From Anastrepha obliqua (Eukaryota > Arthropoda > Insecta > Diptera > Tephritidae), in NCBI RefSeq assembly GCF_027943255.1, contig NC_072893.1, positions 27,302,001-27,366,000 of the forward strand: a DNA stretch of 64,000 nt. Direction: 5' to 3'. Under the pieces are notes generated by a model. The model was not told the origin of the DNA. It saw only the letters and a list, made by a program, of their open reading frames with translations, and did no database searches. The position numbers and the translations under genes were made by a program. This document shows, one piece after another, positions 32,401-44,439 of this stretch (within the stretch, counting starts at the first letter, position 1; each line of letters starts with the position of its first letter).

Positions 32401-35400
32401 AGCTTCAACGCAAGACCGCTCGGTGTTAATTTTTGTTATCAAATTTTTTCTACATTTTTTTCGAGATTTGTGAATCATTTTCATTGAATTTTTGAACGAC
32501 TATCCAAACAGATGTTCTCCTTTCTTTATTTGTAATTTTTTTATACTACATTTTTGTTTAGAACAACTTTTGTACTAAAAAAACATTTATAAAAATATGT
32601 AAATTCAGAAAAGTAAAAATTATTATACATAAATATCGATGTGAATAGCAAACAAAATGAATGAATCGAATGTGCTAGCGTTGTTGTTGTACAAATCGAC
32701 AACGACACCATTTTTTATAGAAAATTAAAAAAAATAAAAATTATTATAGAAAATATATTGAATTTCAAAAATAAGTTGAAAACGATTATATAGCATTCCA
32801 ATTTAAATAAAAAATAAACTTATTTAAAAATTTGAATACGCTTTGGATTTCCAAAACAAACACAAAATAAATTGTAAATAAATACAAAACCAAAAAAAGA
32901 TTTACGTACGCCCTACCAATATATTTGTTGAGCCAAAGAGTAAATAAATATTTAAAAGAAAAGTCTAAATTAGTAGTGGAAGTAAGACTGGCGCTAATGA
33001 AATTAACTTTTTTTCACTTTCTATAGATAGAGCTTTCCTGCAAACGCCCCACGAAGGCGCATCCATTTTTCACGCCTAACAATCCAATTTACCTGCAGCG
33101 TGCATTGCAAATGAAAGCTAACGGCTTTTGCTGAGAGTGAACACAATGGAGTTAAAGAGAGCGGTACTCGTTATGCGTAACTGTGTAAGTGTGTAAAAAC
33201 AAACTTACAGCTGTGCGTAAGCTTGAATTTGCGAGTATTTGAAATAAAATTTAGAATAGAAAATTAAAAAAAAAAATTAGGAATTTAATTTTAAAATTTA
33301 AAAAAATTTTTAATTTTATTTATTTCAAAAATTTTTTTAAATTTTAATTGTTTAATACAAAAATAAATAAAATTCAAATGCATTTTCCAACGCTCACGAG
33401 TACCTCGAGCACGCGCCCTTGTACATACATCGAGTAGTTTTACTCACCTACGCAAAGTTGAAAGCCTTTTTTCATGTGCGTTCAAGTGTTAATACACATA
33501 GAATTCTCCGAACAAAAACAAAAACAAAAACAAAAACCTACTTGTATATTGGTGTCTTAGTTGTATTTAACAAAAACAAAATATTTTTTAAACTTAACAA
33601 GCAAGTAACAAAAACACTTTATGTACCTTTAAACAAATTTAATAAACATGCATACATACATACATACATACATACATGAAAGCAAAAACTGAAAACTAAT
33701 TTAAGTGTATAGATTGTAAAATAAATATAAAAACACGCAAATATCTTAGCAACAACAAAGTGTACATACAAACATACCCTCAAAAAATACCTACAATACA
33801 AGCAGACAAAGCTAACTACCGTGAAATGTTAAGAAATGGAGAAAGAAAAAAAGTAAGATAAAACAATAGAAAATTATAAATACATAGAGTGCATACTATA
33901 AACATATATATGTATATTGCAGTAGTGAATTTTTTATTCTTGTCATAATTTTTGTACTTTTATAAATAATAAAACTAAATTAGAAAAAAATTTTATTTAA
34001 ACACAAAAGAAATGACACAAAAAACTAAACGCAAATGTGTAAACTTTCAAATACAAAAGAGTTCACAATCACTTTAAAACTCTGAAATTAATTAAGTTCT
34101 CAAGTACGTTGAAAAACGGGGAATTATTCTATGTATGTGTAAACTTGGCATTAGGCAAAATGCTAAAAAGCGTTAAAAATAGAAAATAAAAAATAAAACA
34201 CAGACACAAATGAATTTATTTGAGCAATTTTCGTATTTTTATAAACATAAAAACATGATTTACCGCTTGTAGTGAGTCTAAAGAGAAATTACTTTCCACA
34301 CAATTTGTTACAAATTATCTGCTGCCAAGTTTCGTTCGATGATTGACTACAAAAAAAGCAAAAAACTAGAAAACCAAAAAACAAAAAACTAAAAAACTAA
34401 AAAACAAAAATGCAACCTAAAGCTATGTTTTTTTTTCTACAAAGAAAAGAGCAAATTAACAAACGAAAAAACTACTAAGAACCCCACATACACGCTTACA
34501 CATACATACATACGTACATAAGTGCACACAAATATAATATAAGGCAAGCGCCAAGAATTGTTGCATGAGTACGAGAAAAAAAGAGTAGCGAGCAAGCGAA
34601 CACTGAGAAGCGCTAAAAACTGTTGCATGAAAAAAAGGAGAAGAATAAAAAAAGATTTCTAGAAGAAAACCCCAAACACCTATAAACATACAAAGCTTGT
34701 CTCCGCCAAACGCAGGAAGTCGAAAGCAAAAGTTAGCGCAAAGTAGGCAAAAGTAGGCAGAGCAAAAAGCTAAGCAGCTTAGCATGTAATGGACCTGTAA
34801 AGTGAAAAATATTTTTTTAATTTTATAATCGAGTGAATGTCAGTGTACTCAAAAACTCAAAAATTAACAAACTAACTAAAAAGAAACCAAAAGAAAAAGA
34901 AAAAAACAAAAACAATTATCTACGCGTAAACTCACTAACTTAAACGGCAATTTGTCTACCAGCAAGTATTACAAAGAAAGAGAGAGGGGAGAGAGAGAGA
35001 GCGAGCAACACACATACACGCATACTTGTGCATTGCGCAGCCGAAAAACAAACAAACTCCAAAATAATTTTTAATGCTAAAGATTACAAACGATTTGTAA
35101 AAATTTAATTTTTCTACAAGCATAAGCGCGGAATGTACGCGAAAAACAAAAGAAAAAAAAACAAAAACAAAAACCAAAATGCAAAATGCAAATAAAACAG
35201 GATATTGAAAATGTACGAGTTTGTGAAGCAAATTTGCTAGCGCATGTGTTGTGAATAGGCACACACCCACACACACACATTGCGTAGCAAAAAGCAGCCG
35301 AACACTATGTAACAATAAGAAATGAAAAATTAAATATAAAACTTGCATATCAGTAAAAACAATAATATTTCATAATATTTGTACTATTCTAAGGTAAGAA

Positions 35401-36116
35401 GAGAGTGCCGAGTAATGAAAATACATAGACAAAAAACTAAAGAGGAAACAAAAACAAAAAACCAGAAAACAAAAAACAAAAAGACAAAAACCAAAGCAGC
35501 GGCAGCAGCAGCAAATATAAAAAGCTAAATTACTCAAAATCCATATATTCAGTTAGGTGCCAGTGTATCTAAGAAAATTTTTTGCATAACTCTATGTATG
35601 TTGTTTATAGCGTTAAGCGTAATGTAAATGTATGAAAATGAAGTTTACGATCAAATATTAAATAAACAAAAATTGAAAATGAATTGGCAAACTTTTGAAA
35701 TTTTCGTATTTGAAAATTTTTTTCTAAACAATACAAGCATGAGTATTTTTTTAATAATTAAGAAAAATCTAAAAGTAATGCTTTCTCACATACATACATA
35801 CATACATACATACATAAATCTACTGGATGTTCTCAAGCCGTTCGCCTTTTTTATACCTTGGATGTACATAGTAAATGAAAGTAATACCTACGCTTATATG
35901 TGTGTGTGTAAATACCTATTATAGTACAATATTGCATGCCCTTCGCACATACATACATACATATACATATGTACCCACATACATGCATAGAATATGAGAA
36001 ATTCAAAAATTGTTTCCAGTTTTGGTTGTGAGAATTTTGCGCGCTAAATGAGGTCCCCATTTACACTGGGAAACATTTGGTAGTGAAACATTTTGTTCGT
36101 GGGAGCAAAACGGATA
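32401..36116. other. A-rich noncoding stretch with ACAT microsatellites
   Basis: No gene is supported. There are tracts of AAAACAAAAACA type (33511-33537, 34370-34410, 35150-35180, 35440-35490), (CATA)n at 33649-33676, 35790-35815 and 35948-35965, and (GA)n at 34977-35001. The texture resembles long insect 3' UTRs or introns, but no exon can be shown. Confidence 0.45.
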
Positions 36117-36362
36117 GGGAAGAGAGAGAGAGGGGATTTTGTCCCCCGTACTGGCACACTTAAGTGGTGAGGGGTAGTCAGAGGCCCGAAAAAATGATGA
36201 TTTTGAAAATTTTTTTTTTACTAGGGAGGGAAGAGGTAGAGAGGATTTGGTCCCCCGTACTGGCAACACGCTTGTGTTTCATATTCGCATTGTCAAACTT
36301 AAGCGGTTAGGGGTAGTCAGAGGCTTGAAAAAATGATGATTTTCAATAATTTTTTTTGCTAG
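36117..36362. repeat. Tandem duplication that includes a MITE end
   Basis: Two copies (36117-36225 and 36226-36362) share GGTCCCCCGTACTGGCAAC, then CTTAAG-GGT(G/T)AGGGGTAGTCAGAGG, then GAAAAAATGATGATTTT and a poly-T ending CTAG. The second copy has about 28 extra bases (GCTTGTGTTTCATATTCGCA and following). Both contain the TTAA plus left terminal repeat of MITE 3, so a piece of genomic flank and MITE end was duplicated together. Confidence 0.8.
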
Positions 36363-36970
36363 TCAATTGCTTTATTTTTCAAAAATAAAAACATAGCGTT
36401 AATATTATTATATTTCGACTTGACTTTAGCAAAATTTCAAAAAAAAATTAATAATTGTAAAAGTTATCGTTGTTTGTGTGGAGCCCGTTTCTCCAGAAGT
36501 CCCTTGCGGTGATCATCACAAGTCCTTGGAGATCCACCTAAACTCAATCGGACAAGAGAAATTAGTTTTATTAATAGATAATCTTGAGCCTGATCGAAGC
36601 TTTTTTTTATTTTTTCAAAATTAAATATTTTTCAAATTTTCGAGAAAAAAACCGACAATTAATTCTTAAAAAAATTTAAATTTTTGAAAAAACAAATCCT
36701 TCGATCAGACACGAGTTTTTTATGTTTTTTTTTACGGGTTTTAAGTTACAGTGATCACCATTTCAAAAAACATAGTTTTGAGAAAAACGCATTTAAAGTT
36801 TTGCTATCGAGCTCCGGAGCGCCCGAGCGCCCTTTGTTAATTGTTGAATAACTCGAAAAGTATTTGTCGGATTCACTTAAAATTTTCACATAATATTTTT
36901 AAGATATTATACTTTAAGAAAATGCAAAAAAAGCTTATTCCAAAAATTCTGCCTACCCCTAACCCCTTCA
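36299..36970. mobile_element. TTAA-flanked MITE 3 (piggyBac-like)
   Basis: The left TTAA (36299-36302) is followed by GCGGTTAGGGGTAGTCAGA. The right end, complemented, is GGGGTTAGGGGTAGGCAGA, bordered by TTCA (36967-36970), one base off TTAA. The element is 664 bp. The internal block GAGAAAAACGC at 36780-36790 is followed by GAGCTCCGGAGCGCCCGAGC. A GAATAACTCGAAAAGTATTT stretch matches the AATAACTTTTCGAGTTAT of MITE 2 in inverse orientation. No transposase. Confidence 0.8.
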
Positions 36971-37539
36971 AGAAGTAAACGTGAAAAGCAACGAATGTTG
37001 CCGAAAACAATTTTTCTTCTGTGTGACTGCGCATGAAATATCAAAAGCGAATTTTCAGTGTCTCCCTTCCAGATGTGTGTAAATCGGAACTAAAACAGCA
37101 CCAGCGAATTAATTGGTTCAAGTGAATTTTGAAATTCCATACTTTCCTGATTACTCGTAGATTCTTTTAGGATTTTCAATGGATTTACAATTTGAGTGCA
37201 TACTTTTTGGCGCCAATACTATCAGATATGACAATTTTTTTAGAATTTCATTATAATTTTTTTTTCTTGCACAATCACCACCTTGAAGCAGCAGCATAGC
37301 TTACAAATTGACTGCATTCGACAACCCTGCAATTTACTATTTGTAATATTTATTGTATTAAGCCGAAAATTCCACTGGAGTTGACAAGGTACGATGCATG
37401 TAAAACCGCCTACTAGCCTACTATGGAAATGGCAAGAGCTTCAGCTACACCGCGAGCCTTGCGTAACTTTGGCCCGGTTTGCATACTGTAGCAGGTTAAA
37501 TTCCTACCTTTTTTATATTATTTTATTTTATTTATTTAT
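36971..37539. other. Noncoding spacer
   Basis: No gene or clear repeat. It ends in a (TATTT)n-rich stretch at 37510-37545. Confidence 0.4.
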
Positions 37540-38160
37540 TTTTTCATAAGGAGGTTGAAATCAAAATGTCCGAAACATTATCAAAGGTGCCGTCACACCA
37601 ATGGTATGTGGGTCATGCTCCCAATAACACTATAACATTCCTCCTAATCGGCTGATTTCCATACTCGAACCGCCTTAGCATTTTTTCAAGATGGAGTCGC
37701 GTTTATGCCTACATAACAGATTCCGCTCCTGTAGGTGTATGCAGACTTTACGCCATCAATAGAACCCACTTCTATCACTGCCTTCGAAAGCGGTTGTGGG
37801 GGGAATGAAACATCCGAGAATGTGCAATATTCCGATACTCACAAACTATTGTCTTGTTTTTCGGTTTGATACTGTAGTGAGTGTTTGACTCAAGTGTCGG
37901 TATCTGTCGTCGGTTTGTCTAAAACAGTTCAACTCCACTGCCAAGCTGCTGGCAAAGGTTAATCCCGACATACCCAACATATATCCAGGCACACCGCACG
38001 ACACCAACCACCTTTTCACATGCCCCATCAAAACCACTCACCTAACACCCCACTCCCTCTGCACCCAACCTGTCGAAACAGCACATTTCCTGGGTCTACC
38101 GTTAGATGAGTTAGACAACCGGAAACTACATCGCACCGACAGAGTTTAGTAAGCTGCCAC
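37540..38160 (+). pseudogene. Jockey-like LINE relic, 3' end
   Basis: In broken plus-strand frames the last 200 bases read NPDIPNIYPG, then PHDTNHLFTCP, then THLTPHSLCTQPVETAHFLGLP and LDELDN. This is the C-terminal tail typical of Jockey-clade ORF2 proteins, with a decayed zinc-knuckle-like HxxxxC. Upstream parts are too mutated to align by eye. The element is strongly 5'-truncated and inactive. Confidence 0.7.
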
Positions 38161-38339
38161 AACAGCAACATCAACTGAAGTTGGCAACTCAATGTCAGCA
38201 AGTTGTGAGCGTAAAGTTCCTGGCCCAATGCGTGCTAGCTTTTTTTGGCTTGAAATATAGCGAAGTCGAAGACGACGATAAGGCGTTTCGCTACTGCTAG
38301 TAGCTCAGACCAGTAGTCAAAAAATTCTAAGTGCCCTCT

Positions 38340-39120
38340 GTAGTTGAAGTAATAGTAAAGAACTTGGAATCGGCCACAGGTCGTCTTTCCTAAGTTTCTG
38401 CCACCACGAAACGTGCTGCGCTTAGAGAAACGTCTGTCCCTAGAGCTCCTTCATCTAAACAAGTAAACAGACTGAGTCTAAATTGTCATCCTATTTGCCT
38501 AATTGACAGCGTCTTCTGGAAGCCTTAAATATGAAAAATGCACTACTAAGCCACCTTTTAAAGAAAAACACATTAAGGCAGTTCTTAAATTTGCGAAAGA
38601 ATTCGTAAAAGTGGAGCTATTTGGAAACACGCCATCTTCAACAATGAAACAAATTCAATATGCACGGCTCAAAAGGTTATCGTTACTACTGACGCGATGT
38701 ACAGGAGACGCAGCATCTAATGTCGAAACGAGCCCTAGGAGGCGGAACAGTGATGGTCTGGGTAGCAGTAGAAAATGAATTCAATTCGGGAATTACAGAA
38801 TCGTTGCTCTGGCTTAGGAAGGCAATGGCTTAAGGTTTTCCGATTTCAGCAGGATAACGACAAACTCTACAAAAGAAATTGTTCAAAAAATTGGTATGCC
38901 AGTTTTATCCTGGTCAGCATTAACTCCAGATTGAACCCCTGTTGAAAACTTGTGAGAAATTTGGCAAGAAAAGTTTTCGATCCGATAAAGCTGTCCAGTG
39001 AAAATATCGTTGAACTTAAAGAAGGTATTAACAGCGCAAGAAAAGTGATGTCACTATGAAGAACTTCGTTCGAAGTACTCCTCGTCGATTACTGGTCGTG
39101 ATCGAATATGAGGCATTCTC
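38340..39120 (+). pseudogene. Tc1/Tc3-like transposase relic
   Basis: Broken plus-strand frames carry SATGRLS near 38370 (remnant of the GRP linker), TTKRAALREASV near 38405, KPPFKEKHIKAVLKFAKEFVK at 38550-38615, a decayed catalytic region, RALGGGTVMVWVAVENEF near 38725-38785, QQDNDK near 38845 (second Asp region) and a C-terminal tail to about 39115. Order and spacing match Tc1/Tc3 transposases. Multiple frameshifts are present, and no terminal repeats were found. It is a second Tc1-type lineage, distinct from that at 18446-19318. Confidence 0.75.
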
Positions 39121-40299
39121 TGAAAAAATAGAAACCCAGAAATTAATTTTGCGAAATTTTTTTCCCCATAATATATGCATGAAAACAAATGTAGACCCAT
39201 GAAATGCGTGGATGCTACCTTCTCAGGGTTTTAATTTTCATGCTACTTATCTGCCAAATGTCAATAACTTTTCAACGGATCAGTATATTAAAGAAAGTTT
39301 CGAGAAGTTTTGATGCTTGATGACTTTTTACCTTTCAAAAAACTGTAAAAATAGAAAATTTCAGAATTTTTAACTGAAAGTATCCGAAAATGTCCCTAAT
39401 TTGTAGGCTTGCAATCCCCTAATTGCCATTTTGGGACAACAACGCATTTTCTATCCACCAATAAATCTGCCTCATGTATTTTGTAACTCATAAGCAAAAA
39501 CTCCACACTGGGCTTTTCACGTGCTTCACGTGCAAATTTTATAGCTGAGATATGTTGTAGCTTTATAGCAGTGACAAAGAAGATGTCTGAAGTTACTGCC
39601 ACAACAACAACAACAACAAGATGTCTAATACACTCTTCCTCGTCCTCATTCTTGTAGCTTCTGCAATTGTTGAGGTGAATTTGTGTATAAATTCAATGTC
39701 TCTTAGCAAATTTTTGAATCTTTCGAAAAGCGACGAGTTCATGGCACAAATTTCTGGCAAAAATATAATTTTGAACATTTTTTCATATAAAGGTCGGTGT
39801 AAATAATAAGCCCGAACTATCTTAAATTTAAAAACATAAACCGTAAATATTTTTCAACTTAACTGAAAAATATTGTAATAATACGAAAAAATAATGCATT
39901 GAGTTTTTGTTGTTAATTTCATTTCATATTATTTAATAATAACTCGTGTAAAAGAATTTGGCATCATTTCTTGTTATAATGAAAATTCAGGAAAAAATTG
40001 CTTTGAGTGCAGAATTATGCGCAACACTCTAAATATCTATATATTCAGCTCGCATTTGTTTAAAAACTTTCTCGAGTTGTTTAGTGAAAGCTTCTCACCA
40101 ATTCAAGCACTTCATTTTCACTTCACCAGCATAACTAAGAACAGATTTTCGAGCTAACGCTTAGATCCTAATTTTAAAGATAAAATAAAAAGCTTTTCAG
40201 TCTATTGCTGTTTTTTTAAATGTTTGGTATTTATTTATTTTTCTTTATTTTTAATTTCTATTTTGAATTTGTACTTTTCAATTTCTTTTTTTGACACTC
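39121..40299. other. AT-rich noncoding
   Basis: No gene. A (CAA)n run lies at 39599-39619. Short open frames on both strands lack domains. Confidence 0.5.
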
Positions 40300-41160
40300 A
40301 ATGGCCTGAAATCTATGCCACATTTTCATGTTTTCATCTGTGGTGACGACAAGTCTATGCGAGCTTTTTCAAGTTTTCACACTCACAAAGGAAAGAGATC
40401 CCGACAGTCCATCGTTATACAGACCACTTTGCATGCTTGGCATAGCCGGCAAGCCAAGGATCGATCCTTGGCCCGGACTTTTGGAGCGACGGACTACGAC
40501 GAAATCCTTTGCATCGACATGCCAGATTGCTCTTACCTTGGACTGAACACTGGCTTGACTCGCGTGGGCTTAGTCTAGCCACTAAAAAGACGAAGTTAAT
40601 ATAATACTTCCAACAAGAAAAGACATACCGTTAGAATTAGACATGAGAGGTTTAAAATAATTGAGTGTCAGAATTGGCAGAAAGTGACGTACTGGGCGCA
40701 TATTAAACATGCAGAGAAGAAATCTGCCAAAACAACGGCCATGCTGTCGAGTTTGATGGCATACATTGGCGGACCAATAGCCAGCAAAACGAAATTACTT
40801 ACGCGAACTACCCAAGCGGTGTTACTATGCGAGAGTAAAATTTGGGCTGATGTCTGCAAAACAACACGAAGGTGTAAGACTTTGGTGAAGATTCAAACAG
40901 CTGCTATCCGAATAACATCAACCTACCAATACCAACACCATATCAAAAGCTGTAGCGTTATTCATAAGCTACTCGATCCCGATAGAACTTCTAGCATTGG
41001 AGCATAAACGGCATTGGATTCAAAAGGAAGAGGCCGCTCGTTTAGAAAATATGTCTACATTCAAACTCAGGAGCGAATCTGTCTACATAGAAGAGCTTTC
41101 CTTCACCAAAACAAAAATACAAAAACAAGGCGACCAGACAGGCGCAACATAATCTTCTAG
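40300..41160 (+). pseudogene. R1-like LINE relic (reverse transcriptase and thumb fragments)
   Basis: On the plus strand a KERDPDSPSLYRPLCML block near 40400-40440 is the start of a LINE reverse transcriptase fingers domain. After an internal deletion, HIKHAEKKSAKTTAMLSSLM, IGGPIASKTKLLTRTTQAVLL and IWADVCKTT at 40690-40860 correspond to the thumb/connection region. The same region is seen in the better-preserved copy at 58515-58997 (IGGPKSTKRKLLANVTTSVLL). The catalytic FADD motif is deleted. The remainder to 41160 is decayed. Confidence 0.75.
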
Positions 41161-41496
41161 CTTACAGCTGTTTAAGCTTGTCTGTAAGTGAGGTAAATGA
41201 GTTATGGCACTTAAATTTGTATCTGATCAAGGATATTCGCCCCAACAGCATTTTGGGAGGATAATAGGTTTTGAAATATCTCTGAGCAGTTTTAGCAACC
41301 ATCATTTAATGGATTGAAGAACTTTAAAGATTCACTGTTCGCTTTTCGAGTTGGACTATGAAGAGAAAAAAAGACTACTGAAAAAAATCTCACAATTGCG
41401 TGTGTAAATTTTTTTCAAGGTTGCAATTAACTTTTAGTTATTTTGTGCATATTTCGTGAGAATAGTTGATTGAAAGCTTTTATCACTATCGGCTAA

Positions 41497-41912
41497 GGCA
41501 CACAGGCTTTGCGATTTGAAAGAACCATAATGAGAAAAATCTATGGTCCTATTCGGCTTGAAAACGGCTCGTATTGCATTCGTTACAACAACGAAATTGA
41601 AAACCTTAGTGGTGGTGAAAATGTAATACGTTTTATTAAAGCTCAGCGGATAAGATGGATTGGCCACACCATAATGGAATGCCCAACGAAAGAAACCAAA
41701 AAGGGTGTTTACTTTGCATCCAATTGGAGGAAGAAAGAGAGACCGACCAAGAAAGAGATGGCTTGATGACGTAGAAGCAGACTTAAAAGCGATGAGCGTG
41801 CGTAATTGGAGAAATGAGGCAAGAGAGAGACTGAATTGGAGGAGGATTGTTGATGAAGCGTGGACCATAGCTTTGCATAGCATAGCACAGACTATGAAGC
41901 TAAGAGAGAGAG
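41497..41912 (+). pseudogene. RTE-like LINE C-terminal relic
   Basis: A frame from 41509 gives ERTIMRKIYGPIRLENGSYC, then IRYNNEI and VIRFIKAQRIRWIGHTI. After a one-base shift, RKRDRPRKRWLDDVEADLKA and VRNWRNEARERLNWRRIVDE follow, ending near 41880. This is the conserved C-terminus of insect LINEs carrying the RKIYGP...RLRWLGH...RPRKRW signature. I tentatively assign RTE-like. The 3' end runs into a GA repeat, as in elements that end with short tandem repeats. Confidence 0.75.
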
Positions 41913-41960
41913 AGAGAGAGAGAGGGAGAGAGGGAGAGAGAGGGGGAGAGAGAGAGAGGT
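41902..41960. repeat. (GA)n microsatellite
   Basis: AGAGAGAG tract with GGGAGAG interruptions, directly downstream of the LINE relic and probably grown from its 3' tail. Confidence 0.9.
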
Positions 41961-43560
41961 TAAGGCACATACATAGGTAAATTTTTCATTTTTGTTGAGA
42001 TTCTAAATAGTTATTTTTATTTCTAAACATTGAAACTTTCATATTTTTCTCAAAAAAAAATTATAATTTATCTTACGCAGAAAACTCACAAACTTTTAAC
42101 GAAAAGTTAATCGAAAAAAATATTGAATCTTCCAGTAAAATCATGATTTTATATTTATACATATGTATATATATATATATATATGTATGTATGTCCACAT
42201 ATTCCACGCAGTGCTGGGGCTTTGAGAATAGCAATATTGTAGTTAAGAAATTGTACAGAAAAAAATTAGTAATAAATAAACTAAAGAAAAAAAACGATTT
42301 TTAAGGGACTATGTACAAAGAAATAAATGGATTAGTTAGAAAGAAAGCAGCTTCTGTTCCGAGAAATAAAAAACACAATTAACGTCAAGTCAAATATGTA
42401 TCGTAAGTGTAGTAGTGTGTATGAAGACTTAAGTACAGTGGAAAATTTCGCTACATGAAACGTACGAAGTTTTTTAATAACGGCACGTCGAAGCACGAAC
42501 TGGAGAGCGCGGTCAATGTTTGCTTTGAAGTGGAGAAAAAATAAAATAAAATAAAAGACGAAAGAAAATTTAAGTATTTAATAAAATAAAATACGCTCAA
42601 TAGAAAAAATAGTTGAATTGACAGGATTATTAGCAAAAACAAAAACAAAAAAACCTAAAAATTATCGTACGACATGCATAGCAGCATAAGAAATAATGGC
42701 AAGTACTACATAAATAACCAAAAACATGCGAAAATATGTGCATACCTACATACATACGGCATGCAAGAAGAAGCATTCTTATTGTGAAAAGTTTTTAATT
42801 ACTTCAGGTACCTTTTTTGTATGTGTATGTTTGTAAAATGCTCTAAAGTACCTGGTTCTCTTACATAAATGTCGCACAATTCATTAAAATTAGAAAGAAA
42901 ATATTTATAATTAAAAGATGCTTAATGAAAATACGCTTATATGCTGTAGTAAAAGTTTAAGTAACAACTTAAGATGAAAATTTAATACAGAAAAACATTA
43001 AAAAAAACATTACAGTTTTTTTTTTGTTCTTGTTTTAAAAACATTTTTCAAAATGCCTACACAGCTATAATGTTTGATGTGAAATTTTGGGTTTAAACAC
43101 AAAGCGCGAGGAGTATTCATAAAAAAAGTTCAATGATTTAATTAAAGATAACTTTAGAAAAATAATAAGTTAAGTTCATAAAATCAATTTATTCCAAATT
43201 TTTCTCTTTCTATTTTTTTTGTTTTAGGTTCTTTCTTTTAAGATTATTTTCAGTTCAACACCTACCAGCTTAGCCCAACTTGAAAATTGAAATTTGAAAA
43301 GGTCGAGCCAAGGAGCACCTGGAGATTTGGTGGCTCCTAAAACACTCAGGCTAAAAAGCCCATTGTATTTAAAGCCCTGGAAAGGGGGTAGATAGTCAAG
43401 AAGGGAAGGAGAAAAGTATCAGAGAAAGAGATAGGAAAGAATAGAGACAGAGACAGATACAGATACAGAGACAAAGGTAGTAGTTAGTCCTGTGAGAATT
43501 TTCCAGATTCTTTGGCAAATCTCTAAATATCCTCCAGTTTTAGAGAACAAATATTACTCA
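41961..43560. other. AT-rich noncoding
   Basis: No gene. (TA)n/(TATG)n lies at 42160-42192. There are A-rich tracts, and a purine-rich AGAGACAGATACAGAG stretch at 43430-43476. Confidence 0.5.
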
Positions 43561-44062
43561 TTCTCATGACATCGGAACCCAAAACTCGTAGCCGTGCTCT
43601 AGCAAAGAACTCACAGAGAAAGTGCTCAGTGCTATCCGCTTCCTCCAAGCATGACAGGCACATCGGTTAGCCCAACTTACTTTTAGGTGGATTGACTCAG
43701 GCATCTCTTTAAGAGATATGCGGCATTGCATGGCTACCTTGGAGGTTGTCGACTGTTTTGTAAGAAATTTTATAGCCGCCTGGCTATCAGTGAAAATGTA
43801 GATGTCATCTCCAGGTAGCACCATCAGTTCAGCCTAAAAGACAGTACAGTAGTGGGGGAAATCCCCACATGTTTAGATTATACATTTCCGGCCACCCTGT
43901 CCTCGAGCTCTGAGTCTTCTTTTAATACGAGTACATGAATGGGCTCGTCCTGTCTTGCATCGTCCCATTTCCACTCTTCTATTGAGGGTAGGAGGATCGT
44001 GAACGTTATAACGACATGTGTAGATGGGAGTACACAGTCCACTAGTCTGGAAAGCCACAAAA
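43561..44062 (-). pseudogene. LINE RNase H relic
   Basis: Minus-strand frames start near 44060 with WKWDDARQDEPIHV, then a lost TDGSK region. At 43824-43564 comes DIYIFTDSQAAIKFLTKQST with the conserved Asp-Ser-Gln of RNase H. The His/Asp end is mutated (VSWANRCACHAW where WVPGH is expected). Frameshifts are present and no 3' zinc knuckle is seen. Inactive. Confidence 0.65.
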
Positions 44063-44439
44063 TTGTAGGATTTAAATATTTATGAGTCTGATAATTTCGC
44101 GGCTTCCCAGACTGGTGGATTGCACGATTAATGAGAATTCAAAAAAAGCGCACGAGGATACTTGGTAAATTGTGTGAAGAAGTACTGTGTCAAATTTCAA
44201 AACGATCCAAACACAGTTTACCAGGTAACCCAGCCTGGAGCTTAAACACTCGTAACTTCGTCAATTTCAATTTCGTCAATAAAATTTTCAAGAGACGATG
44301 GTGGGAAAACAAAGTTTAAATAACTTACCTCGATTTAAGGACACCAACACAAGGTGCCACCGCCTTCAAAAGAGAGTGCCCGGAAAAAAGATTTCGATTT
44401 GTTTAGCGCATTACCTAACCTATTAGTAAGGGCTGCCGC

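Noticed and set aside
35628..36060. Open frames around 35.6-36.1 kb as small genes
   Set aside because: Low complexity, ACAT-repeat derived, no conserved motif.
41434..41970. 178-codon minus-strand open frame starting in a Ser/Leu repeat
   Set aside because: Antisense of the RTE-like LINE relic and its (GA)n tail.
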